Of a stretch of DNA of 41,327 nt, positions 31,978 through 39,964 are shown in pieces. This DNA is from Bacteroidales bacterium (GTDB taxonomy: Bacteria > Bacteroidota > Bacteroidia > Bacteroidales > Bacteroidaceae). The notes under the pieces were generated by a model that was not told the origin of the DNA, did no database searches, and saw only the letters and a program-made list of their open reading frames with translations. A program made the position numbers and the translations under genes. The DNA is taken from NCBI GenBank assembly GCA_004556745.1, contig SFFY01000018.1, forward strand, positions 1-41,327, written 5' to 3'. How positions within the stretch are numbered: position 1 is the first letter of the stretch; each line of letters opens with the position of its first letter.

Positions 31978-32979
31978 TTAGTCCCACCGCGCCTTGCCCG
32001 CAAGTTTGCGCAGGCGTGCCGTCATGGCTTGGCCGATGCGGCGGAAATTGCCCTTTTTCAGGTTGAGCCAAAGTTCTTCCAGCGAGCGGGCCGCCTTGAC
32101 CCACGGATGTCCCCATCCCTGAATGCGGAACATGCGGTTTTTGTAGCCCACATCTTCTATTATATAGCGCGGGTGGCGCAGGGGGAAGTCGAGTTCGTGC
32201 GCCTTCATCTCGAAAATGCGGCGGTAGGCGCGGGGCAGCACGTCGTTCGTGCCGCTAAGGTGAATGCCTTCGCCGCACGCTCCGAGGTTGGTCACCATAT
32301 TTACGCGCGGCACGATGCTTAGACCGTTTGAGAAGAAAATGGCGGCGTGGAAAATCGTTTCGTAATACGCTTTGCCCGATGCGCGGTGGTAGCGGCAGAA
32401 AGGCACGAAGTCTTTCTGGTAGCGGCGTTCCTTGATGAGGGCTTCGAGCAGCGCGAGGTTGTAGCCGTCGTCGAGGAAAGAGTAAGTATCGTCCCAGAGG
32501 TCCACTACGCGTCGCCATGTTGCCCAGCCCGAGATGCAGAATGTGGTGGCAAAGAAGTAGTCGTAGGGCATTGGTGTTTGCTCGTCGTAATTCATGCCCG
32601 AAATCATAGAGATACGCTCGTCGTGCTCGTAGCGGTCGAGCATTTCCTTGCAGAAGCGGAAGAAGCTGACGGAGGGTATGTCGTCGTCTTCGAGCACGAT
32701 GCATTTATCGGTCATAGAGAACGCCCACTTCTGAGAAAGGTATTCGGCGGGGTCGCACCCGATGTTTTTTTCTTGATAGTTGCGATGTACTTCGCAAGGC
32801 CAGTCCACCTGCGCCACGATGTCGCGGCAGGCCTGAATGCCCGGCAGGTCTTTCTCGCCGCGCGGCCCGTCTTGGTAGAGGAAGAGGCGTGCCGGCTGCG
32901 CCTTGCGCACCTGCTCAAAGACTTTCGCCAACGACTCGGGGCGGTTGAAGAAAAGGATAAGGACAGAGATGTCAAGCAT
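31978..32979 (-). CDS. Glycosyltransferase, GNT-I/HlpA-like
   Basis: This 333-residue enzyme starts best at 32979, because MLDISVLILFFNRPESLAK begins directly with the first strand of a GT-A fold; an in-frame ATG at 33048 adds 23 polar residues. FNRPESL is the usual nucleotide-binding start, and IVLEDDDIPSVSFF holds the acidic metal-binding motif. ISGWATWRR is also typical of these GNT-I-like enzymes. It has no membrane helix, so it should act in the cytoplasm on a lipid-linked or soluble acceptor. It lies downstream of the LicD and CDP-ribitol genes on the same strand but has its own promoter inside the inverted repeat at 33058-33184. The sugar cannot be named. Confidence 0.8.
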   Translation of the reverse strand: MLDISVLILFFNRPESLAKVFEQVRKAQPARLFLYQDGPRGEKDLPGIQACRDIVAQVDWPCEVHRNYQEKNIGCDPAEYLSQKWAFSMTDKCIVLEDDDIPSVSFFRFCKEMLDRYEHDERISMISGMNYDEQTPMPYDYFFATTFCISGWATWRRVVDLWDDTYSFLDDGYNLALLEALIKERRYQKDFVPFCRYHRASGKAYYETIFHAAIFFSNGLSIVPRVNMVTNLGACGEGIHLSGTNDVLPRAYRRIFEMKAHELDFPLRHPRYIIEDVGYKNRMFRIQGWGHPWVKAARSLEELWLNLKKGNFRRIGQAMTARLRKLAGKARWD

Positions 32980-33108
32980 GGAGAGAACGTTTTTAGTAAA
33001 TGGTTTTAGCGGCGTTTTCGGTTTGAAGTATAATTGCCGGCGAGGCAATTATCTTCCGGGCGTTTTTAAATATGATAGGCTGTGGCTCGGCAAGGGGGCG
33101 GGCGTTTT

Positions 33109-33165
33109 GCAAAGATAGTGCAAGGCGAGTGCAATAGAGCTTGCTCTAATTGCCGAGCCGCAGCC
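33109..33165 (-). repeat. Element with AA-loop palindrome, copy 3
   Basis: The minus strand reads GGCTGCGGCTCGGC, the palindrome AATTAGAGC-AA-GCTCTATT (33133-33151), then TTGCACTCGCCTTGCAC and the -7 box. The arms match the copies at 11845 and 13458; the stem does not. Confidence 0.65.
33110..33117 (-). promoter_or_regulatory. -7 box for the glycosyltransferase gene
   Basis: The minus strand reads TATCTTTG preceded by TTGCACTCGCCTTGCAC, a common Bacteroidales promoter context. It would leave a leader of about 125 nt. Confidence 0.55.
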
Positions 33166-33187
33166 TATCTTATTTAAAACGCCCCTA

Positions 33188-33988
33188 CTATAGTTCTTCG
33201 CAGAAGAAAACGGCGTGGCCGGTGCGCTTGTCCTCGGGCGGCAGTTTCATGTAGTCCTTATAAAGGTCTTGCAGATAATGGTCGGGCGAGGCGGGGGCGC
33301 GGAACGTTTTTCCTTCGAAAGAGATTTCCGAAAGGGGAAAGATGTCGGCGGTGCGGTGCATGATGCCGTAGCCGTTGTTGTTGAGCGTGTTGGAGAAGTA
33401 CTCCTTTTTATTGAAAAACAGCGAACCGATGTGCCAGAGGGCGGCGCAGCAGGCGCGCTTGATGCCGAAGTAGAAGAACTCGGCGGCGGAGCGCAGGCTG
33501 TAATAATGCTGGCTGTTGAGGATAGCGTTGGCGCGGCAGTAGCCCTTGGCGATGCGCTTCACGAAGCGGCGCGAAAAGGCGGGGTAGGGCATCATGGGAA
33601 AGATGTCCACGTAAAGCCCTTTGGCGTAGCCGCGCGTGAAGTCGTCGGCGGCTTCCACGAGGAAAGAGTTCGTGTCGCGTACCTTGAAGATAGGCATGCG
33701 CACGTCGCGGTCGGTGTCGGGCGTCTGCATCAGTAGATGCAGCGGCAGCTCGCGCCGCGCCGCTTCCACGAAGCGTGGCAGGTCGGCGAGGCGCATGGCG
33801 ATGTCGATATCGTCGTCCCAGGGGATAAAGCCGCCGTGGCGCACGGCACCGAGCAGCGTGCCGCCGTCGAGCCAGTAGTCAATGCCCGCCTTGCGGCAGA
33901 TGCTGTCTATTTCGCAGAGTATGCCGAGTTGCTTGAGCTGCACGGCACGCAGGTGCTCGCGCTGATGGATTTGCAGGGGAGTATTCAC
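33188..33988 (-). CDS. LicD-family phosphotransferase
   Basis: This 266-residue protein most likely starts at the GTG at 33988 (then NTPLQIHQREHLRAVQLKQL). The frame is open far upstream, but only as a shadow of the CDP-ribitol gene, whose stop is at 33994. The core DYWLDGGTLLGAVRHGGFIP followed by WDDDIDIAM is the LicD signature, with the acidic metal site DDDID. LicD proteins move a phosphorylated alcohol (phosphocholine, ribitol-phosphate and similar) from a CDP donor to a glycan; animal fukutin is a distant relative. The adjacent CDP-ribitol synthase-like gene makes ribitol-phosphate the best guess for its donor. Confidence 0.85.
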   Translation of the reverse strand: MNTPLQIHQREHLRAVQLKQLGILCEIDSICRKAGIDYWLDGGTLLGAVRHGGFIPWDDDIDIAMRLADLPRFVEAARRELPLHLLMQTPDTDRDVRMPIFKVRDTNSFLVEAADDFTRGYAKGLYVDIFPMMPYPAFSRRFVKRIAKGYCRANAILNSQHYYSLRSAAEFFYFGIKRACCAALWHIGSLFFNKKEYFSNTLNNNGYGIMHRTADIFPLSEISFEGKTFRAPASPDHYLQDLYKDYMKLPPEDKRTGHAVFFCEEL

Positions 33989-33993
33989 GGAGG

Positions 33994-35358
33994 TTACTTT
34001 TTTCTTTTCACATCGATTACCTGCCCGGTGTAGTCGGAGAGCAGCGAGCGCACGGTCACTTCCGCCACGTCTTCGCTGCGCAGCAGGGTGTCGTCGGGCT
34101 CGGTGCCGAAGTTCTTCACGCGCATCGGCGTTTTGGTGCGTTCGGGGTTGATGCAGTTCACGGCGATGCCGGCTGTTTCCCATTCCTGCGCCACGGCCTG
34201 CACGAAGTTTACGATAGCGGCCTTTGTGGAGGAATAGATGCTGTAGAAGGCGCGTCCGCGCGTGTAGCTGCTCGACGTGAAGAACACGAGTTTGCCGCGC
34301 GTCTCTTTCAGGTAGGGATAGGCTTCGAGCGCCACGTTCACCGTGCCCATATAGTTGGTGCGCACGGCGGCCTCGATGGTTTCCTGCTCCATGGCGTGGA
34401 GCGGCTCTTTGTTGAGCACGCCGGCGGTGTTGATGATATAGTCGATGCGTCCCTCGGCCTTTGCCACGCTTTGCAGGGCCTCCGCCACGCGCTTGCGGCA
34501 ACCCACGTCGGTGCCCGTGGTGCTGCGGGCAAAGGCATGTACGCGCACGCCGGCGGCATAGAGTTGGCTCACTATGTCGTGGCCGATGCCGTAGCTGCCG
34601 CCGAACACGGCCGCCACCTTGCCGCGCAGAGCGTCGAGCGAGGCGGGTGCGGCGGGCAGTTCGCTGCCGCGCAACTGGAAGAACTTGTCGATGAGGTACG
34701 TGTCCTCTTTGTAGGTAAGCTTCATGTTGGCCTCTTCGCCCGGCACGAGATACACGGGCACCTCGGGCATGTATTTCACCACCACGCCGCAGTCGTCCGT
34801 CACCTTAAAGTTCGGGTCTTTCAGGGCGCGTTCGTAGGCCGTTTCAATCACGCTGAGGCGGAAGGCCTGCGGCGTTTGCCCGCGTTGCAGGAGCGAGCGG
34901 TCGGGAATGCTGCCAATGTGGTCGCCCTCGGCGCAGATAATTGTGTCTACGGCGGGGAGTGTCACGTCGATGGCCTCGCAGCGCGTGAGCGCGTCGCAAA
35001 CGTCGTCGATGATGCGCTGCGACACGAGCGGCCGCACGGCGTCGTGGAACACGAGGTTTACGTCCTGCCCCGAATAGGCGCGCATGGCGGCGAGCGAGGA
35101 GTCATAGCGTTCCTTGCCGCCTTTGAGGATGCGCTTCACCTTTTTCCAGCCGCCTTGCAGCACGATGTTCTCCATGTCGGCCACGTAGAAGGGATTGGAC
35201 ACGATGGCTATTTCGCTGATGTGCGGATTGCGCTCGAAAGCGTCTATGGTGTGCTCCACAACCATTTTGCCGGCCACTTTGAAAAACTGCTTCGGCGTGC
35301 TCAGCCCGAGGCGGCTTCCGATGCCGCCCGCGAGGATTATGGCAATGTTTGGACGCAT
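33994..35358 (-). CDS. Cytidylyltransferase-SDR fusion, CDP-ribitol synthase-like
   Basis: This 454-residue protein starts at 35358 (MRPNIAIILAGG). Residues 1-230 are an IspD/TarI-type cytidylyltransferase: LAGGIGSRLGLSTPKQF (9-25), FHDAVRP (104-110), QTPQAF (161-166). Residues 245-454 are a short-chain dehydrogenase: FGGSYGIGHD (252-261), NTAGVL, and the catalytic YSSTK (Y375, K379). This order is that of Haemophilus Bcs1/Acs1, which reduces ribulose-5-phosphate to ribitol-5-phosphate and couples it to CTP, giving CDP-ribitol. A role in isoprenoid synthesis is less likely because of the fusion and the LicD neighbour 5 bp downstream. The promoter at 35507 and the octamer-repeat hairpin at 35384-35496 precede it. 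Confidence 0.85.
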   Translation of the reverse strand: MRPNIAIILAGGIGSRLGLSTPKQFFKVAGKMVVEHTIDAFERNPHISEIAIVSNPFYVADMENIVLQGGWKKVKRILKGGKERYDSSLAAMRAYSGQDVNLVFHDAVRPLVSQRIIDDVCDALTRCEAIDVTLPAVDTIICAEGDHIGSIPDRSLLQRGQTPQAFRLSVIETAYERALKDPNFKVTDDCGVVVKYMPEVPVYLVPGEEANMKLTYKEDTYLIDKFFQLRGSELPAAPASLDALRGKVAAVFGGSYGIGHDIVSQLYAAGVRVHAFARSTTGTDVGCRKRVAEALQSVAKAEGRIDYIINTAGVLNKEPLHAMEQETIEAAVRTNYMGTVNVALEAYPYLKETRGKLVFFTSSSYTRGRAFYSIYSSTKAAIVNFVQAVAQEWETAGIAVNCINPERTKTPMRVKNFGTEPDDTLLRSEDVAEVTVRSLLSDYTGQVIDVKRKK

Positions 35359-35383
35359 GATGAATTTATTTTGTTTGTTTTTT

Positions 35384-35496
35384 AGTAGACGAGTAGACAA
35401 GTAAACAAGTAGACGAGATATGAATGTCGTGCTGATTATATTTTATATGGTAACTTGTCTTGTTTACTCGTATACTCGTTTACTTGTTTACTCGTA
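35384..35496 (-). repeat. RAGTARAC octamer repeat hairpin in the CDP-ribitol gene leader
   Basis: Two facing arrays of the 8-bp unit, at 35384-35418 and 35454-35496, lie between the -7 box at 35507 and the ATG at 35358. Same family and same placement as at 18225 and 30494. Confidence 0.85.
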
Positions 35497-35506
35497 TGCG
35501 GATAGG

Positions 35507-35514
35507 CAAAGTTA
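35507..35514 (-). promoter_or_regulatory. -7 box for the CDP-ribitol/LicD genes
   Basis: The minus strand reads TAACTTTG, 148 bp before the ATG at 35358. Confidence 0.6.
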
Positions 35515-35632
35515 TGTATTTTTCTTCTATAAAAACCGCTTTTCCGCGCTTCGCGTGCCCGTTATGCGGCATTTTCTGTTTATTTTCGCCGAAAAATGTA
35601 GTTTTTGGGCGAAAAAAGCGTCAATAGGTTAT

Positions 35633-36112
35633 ATGAAAAATACCAGCGAACAAGACTTTGAGCGGTTGGTGCGCGACAACAAAGACACTATCTACACCGT
35701 TTGCTATATGTTCTCGAAAGACAGCGACGAGGTGAGCGACCTCTTTCAGGACATTCTCGTCAACCTGTGGCAGGGCTTCGATAAGTTTCGGGGCGAGAGC
35801 AAGGAGCGCACGTGGGTGTGGCGTGTGAGTTTCAACACCTGCATCTCCGCCGAGCGCAAGAAAAAGCGGGGTGAGGCCATTCCCCTCGACATCGACACCG
35901 ACCTCTACGACCCTGCCGACGACGACGGGCGGCAAATCAAGCAGCTCTACGACCGCATCCACCGCCTCCGCCCCGTGGACCGCGCCATCGTGCTGCTCTG
36001 GCTCGAAAGCATGACCTACGAAGAGATAGCCTCTATCATCGGCATCACGCCCAAGAACGTCTCGGTGCGGCTCTACCGCATCAAGGAAACGCTGAAAAAT
36101 ATGTCGGACTAA
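35633..36112 (+). CDS. ECF-type RNA polymerase sigma factor
   Basis: This 159-residue factor starts at 35633 (MKNTSEQDFERLVRDNKDTI); the frame is open upstream only through the repeat region. Region 2 (about 9-75) holds DLFQDILVNLWQGFDKFRGE and the -10-binding RTWVWRVSFNTCIS. Region 4 (about 100-155) holds LWLESMTYEEIASIIGITPK with NVSVRLYRIKETLK, a clear helix-turn-helix. ECF factors usually answer envelope or stress signals. A four-helix membrane protein follows after 16 bp and may be its anti-sigma partner. The cluster at 36937-41211 is a possible target. Confidence 0.92.
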   Translation: MKNTSEQDFERLVRDNKDTIYTVCYMFSKDSDEVSDLFQDILVNLWQGFDKFRGESKERTWVWRVSFNTCISAERKKKRGEAIPLDIDTDLYDPADDDGRQIKQLYDRIHRLRPVDRAIVLLWLESMTYEEIASIIGITPKNVSVRLYRIKETLKNMSD

Positions 36113-36128
36113 CTAACGCTTTCGCATT

Positions 36129-36722
36129 ATGGACAATAATATTATAGAAGCCGAATGGCAGGAAATGAAGGAGCAGATCGCCCTGCTCAAAAAGACCATC
36201 GAAAGGCAGGACATCGTCAGCGACCGCCTCATGCGGCGCACCATGAAGCGCAAGATGCGCAGCCTTAACCGCGAGGCGCGGTTCGTTTACGTTTTAGGCG
36301 CGTTTGCCCTCGTGTATTGCAACATTGTGTTTTTCTATATGGACCTTTCGCTGTGGTTCTCGCTCGCCACCACCGTGTTCATGCTTGCCGCCATAGGCTA
36401 CACCGTGTGGATGCATCGGGGGCTGAGCGTGGAGGAAATCTCCACGGGCCGCCTCGTGGAAGTGGGGCGCAAGGTGGCGCGTATGAAGCGGATGGGGCAG
36501 CGGTGGCTGCGCGGCGTGTTCCCGTTCCTTGCCGTGTGGTTCGGCTGGTTTGTTTGGGAGATATGGCAGTCAGAGGCAAACAAGGATTTAGCCCTCGGCA
36601 TGATTGTCGGCGGCGTGGTGGGCGGCATTGTGGGCGGCATCATCGGATATATGCGCTACCGCAACACGCAGCGCTTGGCCGACGAGATTCTGGACAATAT
36701 AAAAGACGTGTGCGGAGAATAG
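36129..36722 (+). CDS. Four-helix membrane protein, possible anti-sigma partner
   Basis: This 197-residue protein has a charged N-terminal cytoplasmic region of about 50 residues with a coiled-coil look (EWQEMKEQIALLKKTIERQD), then membrane helices near 51-67, 72-91, 127-145 and 155-171. The last helix is a glycine zipper (GMIVGGVVGGIVGGIIGY). It follows the sigma gene by 16 bp, the usual place of an anti-sigma factor. I see no zinc-type anti-sigma motif, so that role rests on position and topology only. Confidence 0.65.
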   Translation: MDNNIIEAEWQEMKEQIALLKKTIERQDIVSDRLMRRTMKRKMRSLNREARFVYVLGAFALVYCNIVFFYMDLSLWFSLATTVFMLAAIGYTVWMHRGLSVEEISTGRLVEVGRKVARMKRMGQRWLRGVFPFLAVWFGWFVWEIWQSEANKDLALGMIVGGVVGGIVGGIIGYMRYRNTQRLADEILDNIKDVCGE

Positions 36723-36896
36723 GCTGGCTGGTCCTTTCGTCCGCATTCATGCGGCCGGCCGCCATTGCCAGCCCGCGTCACAACCGGGCGCGTCGCTTCC
36801 AGCCCGCCAATCCTGCTTAAAGCTTCGAAATACGCCCTCCCGAGGAGCGAAAAACGAGAGAATGGCGGCCCGATGTTACAAAATTGTAACGAAAAG

Positions 36897-36928
36897 TTTG
36901 CAAACCTTGGTTTTATTCCCTACATTTG
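36897..36928 (+). promoter_or_regulatory. Promoter of the VTC/DUF4956 cluster
   Basis: A -33 TTTG (36897-36900) and a -7 TACATTTG (36921-36928) lie 20 bp apart, a full Bacteroidetes promoter. The ATG at 36937 is so close that the mRNA would be almost leaderless. It excludes the in-frame upstream start at 36862. Confidence 0.7.
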
Positions 36929-36936
36929 CCCGTGTT

Positions 36937-37719
36937 ATGGAAAAGCACGCAGAGGAATTAGCAGGGATTGTAAAGGATATGCCGCCCATCACGCTCGACG
37001 AAATGTCGTCCATCCGACTGATGAACAGAATGGACACGAAGTTCGTCACCAACGTGGAAACGCTCAAAAAACTGCTGCAAATGGCTTGCGGCAGTTATTT
37101 CGCGCAGAATACGGGCGGACACCCTTACAGCCCCTATCAGACCACATATTGGGAAGACCCGGAGGAGCACGCCATGTTTCGCACGCATCAGTGCGGGCAT
37201 AGGCCGCGCACCAAGGTGAGGGTGCGCACCTATCTCGACTCCAACCACACCTTTCTCGAAGTGAAGAAGAAGGACAACCACGGCAAGACCGCCAAAAAGC
37301 GCGTTGCTGTGCCCTCGCTCGAGGCCGTCGTCAAGGAACGTGCCGGCGAGGAGTTTCTCACAAAGCTCACGGGCTACACCTTTTCCGACATCGTGCCCGC
37401 CCTCGGCAACCGCTTCAACCGCATCACGCTTGTGAACTACGACAAGACGGAACGCCTGACCATCGACTTCGACCTGCAGTTCTTCAACTATGAAACGCAG
37501 GCGGAGCACGATATGGACAACATCGCCATCATCGAGCTCAAGCGCGACGGGCGCGTGCCTTCGCCCATTCTGCCCATGCTCCGCGAGTTGCGCATCAAAC
37601 CCTCGGGGTTCAGCAAATACTGCATCGGCACGGCACTCACCAACGACGGCGTGCGCGTGAACCGCTTCAAGAAGCGCATCATCAAAATCAACAAGATTTT
37701 GGAGCGCGGGGCGCAATAA
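36937..37719 (+). CDS. VTC-domain protein (polyphosphate polymerase-like)
   Basis: This 260-residue cytoplasmic protein starts at 36937, fixed by the promoter at 36897-36928. The VTC fold is marked by SIRLMNRMDTKFVTN, then PYQTTYWEDPEEHAMF, TKVRVRTYLDSNHTFLEVKK and the end KPSGFSKYCIGTAL. The yeast VTC domain makes polyphosphate; the bacterial relatives next to DUF4956 are not well characterised. It is followed after 76 bp by a DUF4956 membrane protein, a pairing repeated in many bacteria, often with CotH-like kinases, which are absent here. Confidence 0.85.
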   Translation: MEKHAEELAGIVKDMPPITLDEMSSIRLMNRMDTKFVTNVETLKKLLQMACGSYFAQNTGGHPYSPYQTTYWEDPEEHAMFRTHQCGHRPRTKVRVRTYLDSNHTFLEVKKKDNHGKTAKKRVAVPSLEAVVKERAGEEFLTKLTGYTFSDIVPALGNRFNRITLVNYDKTERLTIDFDLQFFNYETQAEHDMDNIAIIELKRDGRVPSPILPMLRELRIKPSGFSKYCIGTALTNDGVRVNRFKKRIIKINKILERGAQ

Positions 37720-37795
37720 TATATCTATATCGCGAGGACCATCACAAAAATCATAACTTTACAAAAAACCTTATTTCTTTCTCCTATTAAATGCC

Positions 37796-38476
37796 ATGAA
37801 CAACCTTTTCGCAGACTTTTTCAGTTCAAGCAACTTCGCCTTTACGGCAGACATCGCACAGCTGTGCATGAGTTTCCTCATGAACCTCGTGGTCGTTTGG
37901 ATTATCGTGCATTTCTTTTATTATCCCAAAGGTCACCGGCGCGACTATTACTTCACCTTTCTGATGCTCTCGGTGAGCATCTTCATGCTGATCGGTGTGC
38001 TGCTCAAAGGCAGCAGCGACATGGGCATCGGCGCGGCGCTTGGGCTCTTCGCCATCTTCGGCATTATCCGCTACCGCACGGAGAGCGTACCTATCCGCGA
38101 GATGACTTACCTGTTTTTCCTCGTGGCGCTTTCGGTGCTCAACGGGAAAGTTGACGAACTGAATTTCCTCGGGCGGCTCATCATCAACGCGCTCTTTGTC
38201 GTGGTGGTATGGGTGTCGGAGAATTTCCTCTCGGCCTACCGCGAGGGCTGCAAGTTTGTGAAGTATGACAATATCGACCTCATCAAGCCTGAACGCTACG
38301 ACGAGCTCGTGGCCGACCTCGAAAAGCGCCTCGGGCTGGAAATCCTGCGCGTGGACGTGGGCGCGGTGGACTTCCTCACCGACATGACGATGCTGCGCGT
38401 GTTCTACAAAGACCCCACCCACCGCATCAAAGCCGTGGACCGTATCCTTAAAGTACCTGCCGACAATGCGTTTTAG
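37796..38476 (+). CDS. DUF4956 membrane protein
   Basis: This 226-residue protein has four membrane helices within the first 145 residues and a cytoplasmic C-terminal domain (about 150-226). The block GIGAALGLFAIFGIIRYRTE, then SVPIREMTYLF, is the hallmark of DUF4956. It commonly sits beside a VTC-domain gene, as here, and the two are presumed partners at the inner membrane. Its end overlaps the DUF2490 gene by 11 bp, so translation is likely coupled. Confidence 0.88.
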   Translation: MNNLFADFFSSSNFAFTADIAQLCMSFLMNLVVVWIIVHFFYYPKGHRRDYYFTFLMLSVSIFMLIGVLLKGSSDMGIGAALGLFAIFGIIRYRTESVPIREMTYLFFLVALSVLNGKVDELNFLGRLIINALFVVVVWVSENFLSAYREGCKFVKYDNIDLIKPERYDELVADLEKRLGLEILRVDVGAVDFLTDMTMLRVFYKDPTHRIKAVDRILKVPADNAF

Positions 38477-39377
38477 ACATGTTGCCATATTATTATTGGC
38501 CGCCCTTTTCGCCGCGGTGCCGCAAATGCGCGCGGGCGACGACTTCGGGCTTTGGACGGAACTTTCGGTAGAGAAAAGCCTCTGCAAGCATCTCTCCGCC
38601 GACTTCGGCTACGACTTCCGCACGGAGCAGAACCTCAATGCCATTTCGCGCCACGGCGTGTCGCTGGGGCTGAGTTACAAACCGTTTAAGACCGTGAAGT
38701 TTGGCGGCAAGAAAAATGCCTTCTCCGTGAAGTTCGGTACAGGCTACGCCTTCCTCCACGACCGCAACCCGCAGGAAGATAAGGGAATAAAGGCTAAAGA
38801 AAATTATACGCAGAAAGGCAAGCGTAACGGCTGGAACGTGGACTCCATCATCGACCACGGCTATTGGCGCAACAAGCACCGCGCCTGGTTCGACGTGTCG
38901 GCAAAACTCACCCTCGGCCGCTTCTCGCTCTCCGTGCGCGAACGCTATCAGTTCACGCGCTATAATGCCGCGACTTGCAACCGCGACACCTACCGCCAAC
39001 GTTATCGCGACCTTGCCTCCCCAGGCTTTATCGGCGACACGTATGTTTATAATGGGGAGAAATATACAGAGTACGAGCAGGTTTATATTAAGGAAACCGA
39101 CGACAAGGCTTCCAAAAACCGCCACTACCTGCGCTCGCGCTTTGCTCTCGACTACAACATTCCCCGCTGTCCCGTCGACCCGTTTGTTACGGTGGAGTTC
39201 AGCAACAACCTTTCCGAGGGCATGTATCTCGAAAAGACGCGCTACACCGTGGGGGCTGACTGGAAAATAGGCAAGCAGCACACGCTCTCGCTCGCCTATC
39301 TCTACGACGACGGGCAGGACGATGACAGCAACGGCAATCTGCACGTCTTGGAAATCGGATATAAATTTAAGTTCTGA
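38466..39377 (+). CDS. DUF2490 outer-membrane barrel protein
   Basis: This 303-residue exported protein has a signal peptide at 1-23 (MRFRHVAILLLAALFAA, ending RA). FGLWTELSVEKSLCKHLSAD and the later SLSVRERYQFTRY fit DUF2490, and the C-terminus VLEIGYKFKF ends in the aromatic of an outer-membrane barrel. Between lies a hydrophilic insertion (about 95-130) and a further one near 180-210 that could be surface loops. It overlaps the DUF4956 gene by 11 bp, which links an outer-membrane barrel to an inner-membrane module. Confidence 0.8.
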   Translation: MRFRHVAILLLAALFAAVPQMRAGDDFGLWTELSVEKSLCKHLSADFGYDFRTEQNLNAISRHGVSLGLSYKPFKTVKFGGKKNAFSVKFGTGYAFLHDRNPQEDKGIKAKENYTQKGKRNGWNVDSIIDHGYWRNKHRAWFDVSAKLTLGRFSLSVRERYQFTRYNAATCNRDTYRQRYRDLASPGFIGDTYVYNGEKYTEYEQVYIKETDDKASKNRHYLRSRFALDYNIPRCPVDPFVTVEFSNNLSEGMYLEKTRYTVGADWKIGKQHTLSLAYLYDDGQDDDSNGNLHVLEIGYKFKF

Positions 39378-39473
39378 CAATCAATTTCTCCCAAACTTAA
39401 CTTCTTTGTAACAGATGCCGCCTAACTTTGCGGCGTACCTGTTCATTTCTTTTTGCCAACTCGTTTATTTGGC

Positions 39474-39493
39474 GGGCGTTCTGCGGAACGCCC
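39474..39493. repeat. Short GC palindrome with a CCCCTAC end
   Basis: GGGCGTTCTGCGGAACGCCC is a perfect palindrome next to AACGCCCCTACT, which also ends the inverted repeat at 33058-33184 and, in inverse, the copy at 31748. It lies in the short gap before the 149-residue protein gene. Confidence 0.6.
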
Positions 39494-39514
39494 CTACTCA
39501 ATTCCATTTAGCTT

Positions 39515-39964
39515 ATGAAAAGAATCCTACTCCTTCTGATGTGCCTGCCGACATTCGCGGCGCAGGCGCAGGACTACGGCTACCTCACGTTCCGCACGGC
39601 CGACGGCACGGAGCAGAGCATCGCCGCAGCCGGACTTAAAATCACGTTTGCCGACGGCAAGATGCTGGCTACCGCTGGCACGGAAACGCTCGACATAGCG
39701 CTCTCCGACCTCGCCGCCATGTTCTTCGCCGCAGAGCGCACCGGCATTGACAAAGTTGGTGCAGACGATGCCGCCGCGCTGGACTGGCGCCTCGATGAGG
39801 GCGGCCTGCACGCCGCTGCTGCCGACGGCGAAACTATGATCCGCCTTTACGATGCCTCGGGCAAGGCCGTGGCAAGCGGCAGAGGCGCGCTCTCACTGAA
39901 ACTCGATAAGGGCATTTACGTGATGAAAGCAGCAGGTCAAACCATTAAAGTACTCGCACGATGA
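39515..39964 (+). CDS. Small exported protein with T9SS-type C-terminal domain
   Basis: This 149-residue protein has a signal peptide at 1-18 (ending AQA-Q). The next 65 residues (YLTFRTADGTEQSIAAAGLK to IALSDLAAMFF) are a beta-rich leader common in Prevotella-like exported proteins. The end, IRLYDASGKAVASGRGALSL to IKVLAR, looks like a short T9SS type A sorting domain, so it is probably a surface protein. Its stop codon overlaps the next start (ATGA at 39961), which couples it to the carbohydrate-binding protein. Confidence 0.7.
   Translation: MKRILLLLMCLPTFAAQAQDYGYLTFRTADGTEQSIAAAGLKITFADGKMLATAGTETLDIALSDLAAMFFAAERTGIDKVGADDAAALDWRLDEGGLHAAAADGETMIRLYDASGKAVASGRGALSLKLDKGIYVMKAAGQTIKVLAR

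Larger units (their letters stand above)
33058..33184. repeat. Inverted repeat carrying a minus-strand promoter
   Basis: The arms at 33058-33092 and 33151-33184 (GGGCGTTTTTAAATATGATA and its inverse) pair with few mismatches. The loop holds a -7 box TATCTTTG on the minus strand (33110-33117), reading toward the glycosyltransferase gene. Confidence 0.8.

Noticed and set aside
33989..34501. N-terminal extension of the LicD frame into the upstream gene
   Set aside because: The extra 171 residues are Arg/His-rich shadow sequence of the cytidylyltransferase-SDR gene. The GTG at 33988 lies just past that gene's stop and begins the recognisable LicD protein.
33994..35358. IspD of isoprenoid synthesis
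   Set aside because: The N-terminal half is IspD-like, but the fused short-chain dehydrogenase and the adjacent LicD gene fit CDP-ribitol synthesis better.
35599..35607. TAGTTTTTG as the -7 box of the sigma factor gene
   Set aside because: It has one base too many between TA and TTTG. It may still be used, but I could not support it.
36862..36936. Longer start for the VTC-domain gene
   Set aside because: A full promoter (36897-36928) lies within it, and the extra residues show no conserved feature.
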